From S012-135 sp964423785 (lineage in GTDB: Bacteria > Desulfobacterota > Desulfobulbia > Desulfobulbales > S012-135), in contig CAYRGZ010000078.1 of NCBI GenBank assembly GCA_964423785.1, positions 1 through 11,926 on the forward strand: a stretch of 11,926 nucleotides of DNA, written 5' to 3'. This document shows, piece after piece, positions 1 through 5,598 of this stretch (its first letter is position 1; every line of letters starts with the position of its first letter). A program made the position numbers and the translations under genes. Under the pieces are notes generated by a model. It did not search any database. It was not told the DNA's origin and saw only the letters and a list, made by a program, of their open reading frames with translations.

Positions 1-1
1 C

Positions 2-724
2 GTGCAGCAAGCCACCGGATCGGGTGAGGAGGTGCCGAGGGCTCCGGCAGCCTCTCCAACGGCCTTACGGAGCCCGTCCACACCACCACCGACGGTATCA
101 CCAGCGGCCCCACCAACGCCACCGGCGCCGGAAGCGGCAAAGCCACCGAGCGAACCGCAATCCACCGGTCAGGTTGCCGGGGAACCTGGGACGATATCGT
201 CACCGGGGGCCACTGTTGTCGCGTCGGCAGCCCTGGACGGCCCACAGGAAACTGTGCCGTTGGAAAGAGCGGCGGTGTCGGCCCCGGTCAACCAGGAGTC
301 GGAGCCCACCGTGGTGTCGGAAGCCAAGGAAACAGAGAGCGTGCCGGCTGGGGAAGACGAGGTATCGTCGTCGCCGGCGGTGCTGTCTCCGGACGGTCCG
401 CCGCCGTCGGCATCGCCTTCGCTGACGACCGATGAGACCCCGGCCGCCGCACCGGAGGCGGCCACCCTCGAACCGGAAGTCGTGGGTGTGGTGCCGGAGT
501 ACGAGCAGTTACCCGCCTCGGTGCGCGCCCGTCTGCCCGATATCGATATCGCTCTGCATCTCTACTCCGACGTCGTCGCCCGCCGGCGGGTGAGCATCAA
601 CGGCCGCATCCTGCGCCAGGGCGACCACGTCACCCCGGAACTCGTGCTGGAAGAGATCACCCCGGACGGCGTCGTCCTCCGATTCGAGGACGTGCGTTTT
701 CACCGCACCGTATTCCGGCGGTGA
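2..724 (+). CDS. gspB: Type II secretion system GspB-like protein, C-terminal part (5' truncated by window)
   Basis: The visible 240 residues have two parts. Residues 1-165 are a low-complexity linker rich in Pro, Ala, Ser, Thr and Glu, as expected for a periplasmic spacer. Residues 168-240 match the GspB/ExeB C-terminal domain: an LP(D/E) start, a run like DIALHLYS, then RRVSINGR, a GD turn, LVLEEITPDGVVL and a final RFHR-type strand. In this family the protein is anchored in the inner membrane by an N-terminal helix and works with GspA (ExeA) to insert the secretin GspD through the peptidoglycan. The membrane anchor must lie left of the window, so the GTG at base 2 is unlikely to be the true start. 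The stop TGA is at 722-724, ten bases from the convergent DUF1566 gene. No gspA or other secretion gene is visible. The domain call is good; the exact role is inferred. Confidence 0.8.
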   Translation: MQQATGSGEEVPRAPAASPTALRSPSTPPPTVSPAAPPTPPAPEAAKPPSEPQSTGQVAGEPGTISSPGATVVASAALDGPQETVPLERAAVSAPVNQESEPTVVSEAKETESVPAGEDEVSSSPAVLSPDGPPPSASPSLTTDETPAAAPEAATLEPEVVGVVPEYEQLPASVRARLPDIDIALHLYSDVVARRRVSINGRILRQGDHVTPELVLEEITPDGVVLRFEDVRFHRTVFRR

Positions 725-734
725 GAAGCCGCTG

Positions 735-1238
735 TTACTCTTCTCCACCCGGCGCAGAATGCACTCGCCGGACCGGTAAGGCTCGGGCGATGCCGGGCCG
801 CGAACCCTTCACCTTGCTTGCCTGACCGCTCGAGAAATCGAAGCACCAGGCGCGGCACATCTTCTGTTCGCTGGACCAGAGCATGACATCGGTCAGGGTG
901 AATACGGATGGTATGAAAAGGCCCTGTTCATTGGGCCGGTCCTGCCGGTACAGGGAAGCAAGTTCTTTGACGGTCGGCAGCCGCCAATCCGTATAGCCTC
1001 CTCCCGTATACTCTTCGCAGTAGAGAAAGGCGCCGCTCCAGTTGATGTCCTCGCCGTTGTCTTTGGCAGCCCACATCAGCCCGGTTGCCGTGTCCACCAC
1101 CGTCCCGTCGTCGTAGGCCACGAAGGTGCCGTCACGACCGATGATTTCCGCCGCCGGCGCGATGTGGGGAATACCGATGGTGAGGGCAAGGACGATGGCC
1201 AGAAACAAAACGATGGTGGCAGTACGGGTCAATGGCAT
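735..1238 (-). CDS. Exported DUF1566 (Lcl C-terminal domain) protein
   Basis: This 167-residue protein has an N-terminal signal peptide: MPLTRT, a hydrophobic stretch over about residues 8-24, and a likely cleavage after the A-P-A-A near residue 30. It is therefore probably periplasmic or outer-envelope. The mature part carries the DUF1566 hallmarks in order: a TGLMWA motif, W-x-x-A before a YC pair, GGYTDWRLPTVKEL, a LWSSE strand, a C-x-x-x-C segment (MCRAWCF) and a terminal PVRRV. The biochemical function of DUF1566 domains is not established, and I do not assign one. The start at 1238 is preferred over an upstream in-frame start at 1316 because it begins the signal peptide and has AGAGG about 8 bases upstream; the longer version would overlap the LysR gene. 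It starts 28 bases after the LysR stop on the same strand, so co-transcription is likely. Confidence 0.8.
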   Translation of the reverse strand: MPLTRTATIVLFLAIVLALTIGIPHIAPAAEIIGRDGTFVAYDDGTVVDTATGLMWAAKDNGEDINWSGAFLYCEEYTGGGYTDWRLPTVKELASLYRQDRPNEQGLFIPSVFTLTDVMLWSSEQKMCRAWCFDFSSGQASKVKGSRPGIARALPVRRVHSAPGGEE

Positions 1239-1266
1239 CTGTTTATCCTCTCTTGTCTTTTCGTTG

Positions 1267-2199
1267 TCAGCCGACGGTGCGCGCGCAGGAAAAGTGCTGC
1301 CGGCGTTGCTCGGCATTGTCGAGCAGAAAGTCGGCCAGGGTGCGGTAGAGGTTGGGAAGACTGCGTTTCGTATGGCTGACGAGATAGAACTGGCGGCGCA
1401 TGGGGAGCCCGGGGAGTGGAATCTCGAACAGTTCGCCCCGTTCGAGCTCGTCGGCGATGGCGAGGCGCGACAGGATGGAGGCGCCGAGCCCGCTTTTGAG
1501 GGCCTCCTTGATCGAGGCGGTGGAGCCGAGAACCGCCACCACCTGCAACTGGTCGATGGAGAGACGAAGCTCTTGCAGGTAGGTCTCCATGTTGCGTCGG
1601 GTTCCCGAGCCCGCCTCGCGCAGGAGAAAAGGGATGCCGGTCAGGATGCGGCCGGCCGGCTGATCGCTGAATTGGCTCCGGAGCCGGTCGTTGGCCACCA
1701 GGATCAACTCATCGGTGCACAGTTCCCGCCAGTCGATGTTGGCGTCCTCGGTGTGGGTGCCGACGATGCCGAGAAAGATCTCGTGCGTCAGTACCCCATC
1801 GATGATCTGCCGGGAGTCTCCGACCCGGATTTCGAAGGAGACGTCGGGATGCTGTTCGCGGAAGCGGGCCATGACCGCCGGCAGGATGTAGGTGCCAGGG
1901 ATGGTGCTGGCCCCGATGACGATTTGTCCCTTCATTTCCTTCTTGACCAGCGCCAATTCCTCTTCCAGATGACCGAGGGCGTCGAGTACCTGGCAGGCGA
2001 GTGGGTAGAGGGCGTTGGCCTCGGTGGTGGGCAGGATTTTCTGGCCGAGCCGGTCGAAGAGCCGGCAGTCCAACTCCTGCTCCAGGGATTTGATGTGGGC
2101 GCTGATCGTCGGCTGCGTGACGTTGCAATATTGGGATGCCTGGGAAAAGCTTTGGCGCCGGTAGACTTCGCAGAAAATACGCAGGTGATGGATATCCAT
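1267..2199 (-). CDS. LysR-family transcriptional regulator
   Basis: This 310-residue cytoplasmic DNA-binding protein has the normal LysR length. The winged helix-turn-helix is at residues 1-60, starting MDIHHLRIFCEV, with the recognition part around NVTQPTISAHIKSLE (residues 26-40) and FDR at 48-50. A linker helix runs to about residue 90. The effector-binding fold starts at GQIVIGAS (91-98) and contains REAGSGTR (194-201), a loop found in CysB/CbbR-like members, plus a GASILSRLA segment near 239-247. The effector is unknown. It resembles LysR regulators annotated as selenium-metabolism-associated in sulfate reducers, but no selenium gene is present to support this. Its likely target is itself and the DUF1566 gene 28 bases downstream. 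No Shine-Dalgarno sequence precedes the ATG, and a promoter ends 6 bases before it, so the transcript may be leaderless. Confidence 0.9.
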   Translation of the reverse strand: MDIHHLRIFCEVYRRQSFSQASQYCNVTQPTISAHIKSLEQELDCRLFDRLGQKILPTTEANALYPLACQVLDALGHLEEELALVKKEMKGQIVIGASTIPGTYILPAVMARFREQHPDVSFEIRVGDSRQIIDGVLTHEIFLGIVGTHTEDANIDWRELCTDELILVANDRLRSQFSDQPAGRILTGIPFLLREAGSGTRRNMETYLQELRLSIDQLQVVAVLGSTASIKEALKSGLGASILSRLAIADELERGELFEIPLPGLPMRRQFYLVSHTKRSLPNLYRTLADFLLDNAEQRRQHFSCARTVG

Positions 2200-2205
2200 G
2201 GTTCT

Positions 2206-2234
2206 ATCAAAAAATCTATCGAGCTGATTGACAA
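2206..2234 (-). promoter_or_regulatory. Putative sigma70-type promoter of the LysR gene, leaderless geometry
   Basis: Read on the minus strand, TTGTCA (2234-2229) is followed after 17 bases by TTTGAT (2211-2206). These match the -35 and -10 consensus at 5/6 and 4/6 positions. Only six bases separate the -10 box from the ATG, which places the start of transcription at or next to the A of the start codon. No other convincing promoter pair was found closer to the gene. Confidence 0.45.
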
Positions 2235-2267
2235 TTTTTTTCAGATGGTCAAATAGCCGATTTTCCG

Positions 2268-2282
2268 ACGGTTGGCAACCGT
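2268..2282. promoter_or_regulatory. 15-bp palindrome upstream of the LysR gene, possible regulator-binding site
   Basis: The sequence ACGGTTG-G-CAACCGT has seven-base perfect arms around a single central base. Its centre is about 76 bases upstream of the inferred LysR transcription start, close to where LysR-type regulators usually bind for autoregulation (around -65). It lacks the exact T-N11-A signature, so assignment to this LysR protein is inference. Confidence 0.4.
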
Positions 2283-2353
2283 TGATCTCTTCGGTGTCGA
2301 TTGGATAATTATTCCTGATTCTGAATTTTGCCGGTTTTTGGCCATATTTTGTC

Positions 2354-2397
2354 CTGGGGCCGCCCGGGATCCGTTGGGGGTGGGGGATATGCCCCAG
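2354..2397 (+). repeat. Inverted repeat enclosing a G-quadruplex-type motif
   Basis: CTGGGGC (2354-2360) and GCCCCAG (2391-2397) are perfect 7-base inverted arms separated by 30 bases. Between 2356 and 2386 on the plus strand four G-runs (4, 3, 5 and 5 Gs) are separated by loops of 6, 7 and 1 bases, which fits the standard intramolecular G-quadruplex pattern. The first G-run is part of the left arm, so the hairpin and the quadruplex would exclude each other. It is not followed by a T-run on either strand in the right place, so it is not a normal intrinsic terminator. Confidence 0.55.
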
Positions 2398-2511
2398 AAA
2401 AAAGGAGTTGGTGTATCCTGCTAAATTTCATAGAAAAAAAAATCGAACAGATTTTCGTTGGCGATGGCGGAAAAAGGTAGAGAAATCGGGTTGGACGGGA
2501 TTTCCGGGGTG

Positions 2512-2546
2512 AATTTTTGAGAAAAAACGAGAAAAATCGTGAAAAA
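2512..2546. other. Helically phased A-tracts (predicted intrinsically bent DNA)
   Basis: A/T tracts start at 2512 (AATTTTT), 2522 (six As), 2532 (five As) and 2542 (five As), an exact 10-base spacing close to one helical turn. The last three sit in near-repeats of the form GAAAAA followed by two to four other bases. In-phase A-tracts are known to curve DNA and are common in origins and in strong or regulated promoters. Confidence 0.6.
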
Positions 2547-2582
2547 TGGAGATATGAGAAGATGGCGCTTGGTGTTGGGCGA

Positions 2583-2747
2583 TGTTGAAAATGGTCCGGG
2601 GTCTTGCTAACTCCTTGCTCTGGCATCGTTTTCCTTTTTTTACGTAAAATATAATGATTTTGAGTGATTATGTGGATGAGAACGCGATAGGGGCCGTCTG
2701 ATCGGTATTTGGGAATTGTTGAAAACCGCGGCGACCGGCGTGGAAAA
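2583..2747. promoter_or_regulatory. Cluster of four imperfect DnaA-box-like 9-mers, all in one orientation
   Basis: Compared with the consensus TTATCCACA (reverse TGTGGATAA), the plus strand shows TGTTGAAAA at 2583-2591 and again at 2717-2725, TGTGGATGA at 2671-2679 (8 of 9 to the consensus), and CGTGGAAAA at 2739-2747 (8 of 9 to the common variant TGTGGAAAA). All face the same way, towards the dnaA gene. None is a perfect box, and the two TGTTGAAAA copies differ from the consensus at two positions, so some may be chance matches in AT-rich DNA. They could serve an origin or dnaA autoregulation. Confidence 0.35.
2638..2655 (+). promoter_or_regulatory. 12-bp palindrome directly joined to a perfect -10 box
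   Basis: TTTTACGTAAAA (2638-2649) is a perfect 12-bp palindrome, immediately followed by TATAAT (2650-2655). The -35 position is weak (TCGTTT at 2626-2631, spacing 18). A protein bound to the palindrome would lie in the spacer of this promoter, a typical place for an activator of the MerR type or for a repressor. If used, it would give dnaA a leader of about 220 bases. Confidence 0.35.
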
Positions 2748-2764
2748 ATTGGCGGTAAGTCCTT

Positions 2765-2793
2765 TTGACAACGTTTCGGCCATCTACTAAACA
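2765..2793 (+). promoter_or_regulatory. Possible second dnaA promoter
   Basis: TTGACA at 2765-2770 is a perfect -35 hexamer. The best -10 at the correct 17-base spacing is TAAACA (2788-2793), only 3 of 6 matches. The start of transcription would be about 80 bases before the dnaA ATG. The weak -10 box keeps this tentative. Confidence 0.25.
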
Positions 2794-2879
2794 ATGGCAC
2801 CGGAGCGACACGGGGACGGTTCCTCTGTGGTTCTCCGAAAGAGGAAGATCGAGGAAGAAAACGAGGGTGTGAGGGTGCG

Positions 2880-4217
2880 ATGCGCTGGCAAGAGGTCAAA
2901 GAACGGTTACGCGACAGGATTCCGGAAGGCAGTTTCAGCATCTGGATCGAGCCGATCACCTGCCTGCGGGAGGAGGATGGAGTCCTGGAACTGGGAGGAC
3001 ACGACGCCTTTTTTTGTTCCTGGGTGCGGGAGCAGTATCTTCCGAAGATCAAGGCGGTCCTGGAGGAGAACGGCCGGGGACGGACCACCGTCCTTCTGAA
3101 GGCGGTGGGGAACGACCGGCAAGGGAGCTCGTCGGTATCGGTGGCGAGTCCCCAGCTCAGCCTTCCTGATGTGCCGCGGCGCTCGTGTACCATCCGCACC
3201 CTGCATCCCCGCTATACCTTCGACGAGTTCATGGTCGGTAGTTGCAACTACCTTGCCCGGCAGGCATCGGAGGCCATCGCCAACGGCGATGTCTCCTTCG
3301 GCAACTGTCTCTATATCGGGGCCGGTACCGGGCTCGGCAAGAGCCATCTCAGCCATGCGGTGGCCCATCACATCATCAATACCCAGCCCCAGACCAGGCT
3401 CCATTATCTCACCGCGCAGCAGATGACCGCCGAACTCGTCCGTTCGCTCAAGAACAACGCCATGGAATCCTTCAAGCGGCGTTTCCATAACGAGTGTGAC
3501 GTGCTGCTCCTTGATGACGTCCATGCCCTGGCCGGCAAGAACAAGACCCAGGAGGAGCTGGCCGCGGCCCTCGACGTGCTCATGGAGACCGGTAAGCGGG
3601 TAATCTTCACTGGTGCCATGCCGCCGAAGGATATTCCCAACCTCGATCAGCGGGTGCGGTCCCGGCTCTCTTCAGCCCTGATCACCCGGATCAGCAAGCC
3701 CGATCCCCGCACCCGGCTCCTCATCGTCCGCCACAAGGCGGCCCGGCAGAATCTCTCCCTGCCCGAGTCGTTGATCGAGTACCTGGCCGAGCATCTCCAG
3801 GGGGACATCCGGCAGATCGAGAGTGCCGTCATCGGCATCAAGGCCAAGTCGACCCTGCTCGGGGTGGAGCCGGACCTGGAGATGGTCCAGGAGGTGCTGG
3901 CCGGTATCGTCACCGAGGAACACCTGCTCACCGTCGAGACCATCCGGGATTTTCTGGCCCGCCAGTTCAAGGTGTCGGTGCAGGAACTCACCTCCCGATC
4001 CCGTAAACGCCGGGTCGCCTTCCCGCGTCAGGTATCCATGTACCTGGCCCGCAAACTCACCGACCAGCCCCTGGCCGAGATCGGCCGCGCTTTCAACCGG
4101 GATCATTCCACCGTGGTCCATGCCATCCGGGTGATCACCGAGGCCATGGCGCGCAACGCCAGTGTCCGCGGCCAGGTGGAGCATCTCGAGCGGCGGCTGC
4201 GCGAGGGGCGGTATTAG
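2880..4217 (+). CDS. dnaA: Chromosomal replication initiator protein DnaA
   Basis: DnaA is the AAA+ ATPase that binds DnaA boxes at oriC, melts the origin and helps load the helicase. This 445-residue protein shows all four domains. Domain I is residues 1-65, with W3 and SFSIWIEPI at 18-26. A short linker spans roughly 75-108. The AAA+ domain starts FDEFMVGSCNYLA (114-126), with Walker A GAGTGLGKS (147-155), Walker B LLLDDVH (209-215), arginine-finger box RVRSRL (258-263) and sensor II R311 in GDIRQIE. Domain IV (350-445) has RKRRVAFPRQVSMYLARKL and the box-contacting RDHSTVVHA. Two oddities: the sensor-I segment is TGAMPP (244-249) where E. coli has TSDRYP, so the sensor Asp and following Arg are missing, and the domain IV loop reads AFNRDH, one residue shorter than the usual AFGGRDH. 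The ATG has GAGGG four bases upstream. It converges with the haem-pathway oxidase gene, six bases apart. dnaN is not adjacent, so a second, paralogous dnaA elsewhere cannot be excluded. Confidence 0.95.
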   Translation: MRWQEVKERLRDRIPEGSFSIWIEPITCLREEDGVLELGGHDAFFCSWVREQYLPKIKAVLEENGRGRTTVLLKAVGNDRQGSSSVSVASPQLSLPDVPRRSCTIRTLHPRYTFDEFMVGSCNYLARQASEAIANGDVSFGNCLYIGAGTGLGKSHLSHAVAHHIINTQPQTRLHYLTAQQMTAELVRSLKNNAMESFKRRFHNECDVLLLDDVHALAGKNKTQEELAAALDVLMETGKRVIFTGAMPPKDIPNLDQRVRSRLSSALITRISKPDPRTRLLIVRHKAARQNLSLPESLIEYLAEHLQGDIRQIESAVIGIKAKSTLLGVEPDLEMVQEVLAGIVTEEHLLTVETIRDFLARQFKVSVQELTSRSRKRRVAFPRQVSMYLARKLTDQPLAEIGRAFNRDHSTVVHAIRVITEAMARNASVRGQVEHLERRLREGRY

Positions 4218-4229
4218 AACGTATTAGAA
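4211..4229 (+). repeat. Tandem 9-base repeat at the convergent gene ends
   Basis: GTATTAGAA occurs at 4211-4219 and again at 4221-4229, a 10-base period. The dnaA stop TAG is in the first copy and the minus-strand oxidase stop (TAA) is in the second, so the duplication lies exactly at the 3' junction of the two genes. It looks like a small local duplication; no function is implied. Confidence 0.6.
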
Positions 4230-5588
4230 ATACACGCCTTTCAGTTCCTTGCGGGCCTCCCCAGCCTCGCCGATCAGGGTATCCACCGCTTGGCGGGCCG
4301 CCTTGGTCATGTCGTTCATGCCGATGCCGTCCCAGCCAAACCCGCAGATCGCAAGATCGCCGTATTGTTCCACCAGTCGCCGCCGCCAGTCGAGCACTGC
4401 CGGATGATCCATCTCCAGTTGCGGGATGGTATTCGCCGTCCGCAGAACCCGGGCGAAGACCGGTTGTTCGTCGATGCCCAGCAAGGGAGTGATGTCGGCC
4501 AGTACGCGGTCGATGATTTCTTCGTCGTCGAGTTCGGTGCGTTCGGGATGCCGGCGGCCGCCCACCAGGGCCTCGAGGAGCATCCGGCCCGGCGGACAGC
4601 GGCCGGGAAACATCTGGCTCGAGAACATAACTCCCATGGTGAAGCGGCGTTCGCATTCCGGTGCCAGATAACCGAAGGCCTTCGGCACCCGGACCCGGTC
4701 GGTGAATCCCAGCACGACGTTGACGATGCGGGCGGTGGGGATGCGGTCCACCGGCGGCGACAGCAGCGGCCGCAGAAGGGCGATGGCGGCATTCACCGGC
4801 AGGGCGACGACAAGGCTCCGGCTGGTCAGGGTCTCGGTGCCGTTCGAGACCTGCCACCCCTCGGCGGTCCGGGCGACGGTCGTCACCCGGAAGTGACAGC
4901 GGATGGTCTTGCCCGTGGCCAGCACCTCGATGAGCCGTGTCATGCCGCCCGGAAAGTTGACCATGGCCGGCAGGCCGGTGGGACGGGGACCACCGAGTTT
5001 CTTTTTGTGTTTCAAGGCGCGCAGCACCGAGCCGTGTTCCTTTTCGAGGCGGCGGAGACCCGGCATCACCGCATCGATGCTGAGCCGGTTGAAGTCACCG
5101 GCAAAGGTGCCGCTTACCGCCGCATCCACCAAGTGCAGGATCCCCTTGCCGAAGCGTCGCGCCGCCCAATCGCCGATGGTCTGGTTCTCTTCCAGCGGCC
5201 GGACGAAAAGATCGCCGAGGATGCGCACCTTGGCGGTCGGCGTCAAGAGTGGTGTGGTGAGGAGTTGGCGGGGATTCTGGGGCAAGGGCGTGAGCCGGCC
5301 TCGGTGACAGAGGTAGCGGACGAATTTGCCGAGCGGTGCCAAGAGCGCCTCGTCCAAGAGGCTGGTGTCGGCGAGGATTTCCATGGTGGCCGTGCCGCTG
5401 TTCAAAAAGCCGTGCGGCCCCCATTCGGCCCGAAAGCCTTGTTCATGGAAGGATTCCACCGCTCCGCCGGGCCGGGCGCCGGCCTCCAGGAGAAGGATCG
5501 TGGAGCCGGGTCGCCGCTTGGCGAGGAAGTGGGCCGCGGCGAGCCCCGACAGGCCGGCGCCGATGATGATTGTGTCGACGGGATCCAT
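4224..5588 (-). CDS. hemG: HemY-type protoporphyrinogen/coproporphyrinogen oxidase (FAD-dependent)
   Basis: The 454-residue length fits the FAD-dependent, oxygen-using protoporphyrinogen oxidase family (often called HemY, annotated hemG), which oxidises protoporphyrinogen IX or coproporphyrinogen III near the end of haem synthesis. Visible features are the N-terminal dinucleotide fold IIIGAGLSGLAAA (7-19), the ribose-binding Glu in LLLEAG (32-37), the ARPGGAVES loop, a WGPHGF segment near 56-61, and the C-terminal FAD-closing motif GFGWDGIGMNDMTKAAR. The middle carries FPGGMTRLIEVLA, another segment typical of the family. A start at 5588 is chosen because the Rossmann fold begins five residues later; the upstream in-frame start would overlap the metallophosphoesterase gene. 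The Shine-Dalgarno is weak, but the gene begins 10 bases after that upstream gene, so translational coupling is likely. Substrate choice between protoporphyrinogen and coproporphyrinogen cannot be read from the sequence, and a wider FAD amine-oxidase role is a minor alternative. Confidence 0.88.
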   Translation of the reverse strand: MDPVDTIIIGAGLSGLAAAHFLAKRRPGSTILLLEAGARPGGAVESFHEQGFRAEWGPHGFLNSGTATMEILADTSLLDEALLAPLGKFVRYLCHRGRLTPLPQNPRQLLTTPLLTPTAKVRILGDLFVRPLEENQTIGDWAARRFGKGILHLVDAAVSGTFAGDFNRLSIDAVMPGLRRLEKEHGSVLRALKHKKKLGGPRPTGLPAMVNFPGGMTRLIEVLATGKTIRCHFRVTTVARTAEGWQVSNGTETLTSRSLVVALPVNAAIALLRPLLSPPVDRIPTARIVNVVLGFTDRVRVPKAFGYLAPECERRFTMGVMFSSQMFPGRCPPGRMLLEALVGGRRHPERTELDDEEIIDRVLADITPLLGIDEQPVFARVLRTANTIPQLEMDHPAVLDWRRRLVEQYGDLAICGFGWDGIGMNDMTKAARQAVDTLIGEAGEARKELKGVYF

Positions 5589-5598
5589 GCTGTGTTTC

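Larger units (their letters stand above)
2200..2879. other. 680-bp non-coding, AT-rich region upstream of dnaA; candidate origin of replication
   Basis: No convincing gene lies here: the reading frames that cross it are rich in Ser, Pro and Arg and run antisense into dnaA. The base composition is clearly more AT-rich than the flanking genes, with runs of A or T of five to nine bases at 2235-2240, 2434-2442, 2471-2475, 2514-2518, 2522-2546 and 2635-2641. The region holds, in order, the LysR promoter and palindrome, a G-quadruplex-type motif in an inverted repeat (2354-2397), a G-rich/C-poor stretch (2461-2580), phased A-tracts (2512-2546), imperfect DnaA-box-like 9-mers (2583-2747), a 12-bp palindrome joined to TATAAT (2638-2655) and a TTGACA (2765-2770). 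AT-rich bent DNA next to dnaA with DnaA-box-like sites is the usual look of a bacterial oriC, but the boxes are imperfect and dnaN/recF/gyrB are not adjacent. An ordinary dnaA regulatory region is the main alternative. Confidence 0.4.

Noticed and set aside
539..550. Palindrome GATATCGATATC
   Set aside because: It is inside the gspB coding region, encoding an Asp-Ile repeat; likely chance.
1126..2256. Long plus-strand open frame antisense to the LysR gene (376 codons)
   Set aside because: It mirrors the codon pattern of the LysR gene in GC-rich DNA, has no recognisable domain, and the minus-strand frame encodes a clear LysR protein.
2354..2400. Intrinsic terminator formed by the CTGGGGC/GCCCCAG repeat
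   Set aside because: The loop is 30 bases and the downstream run is A on the plus strand, not T; on the minus strand the T-run precedes rather than follows the stem.
2309..3199. Minus-strand frame crossing the non-coding region and the start of dnaA
   Set aside because: Ser/Pro/Arg-rich composition, no motif, and it overlaps DnaA domain I antisense.
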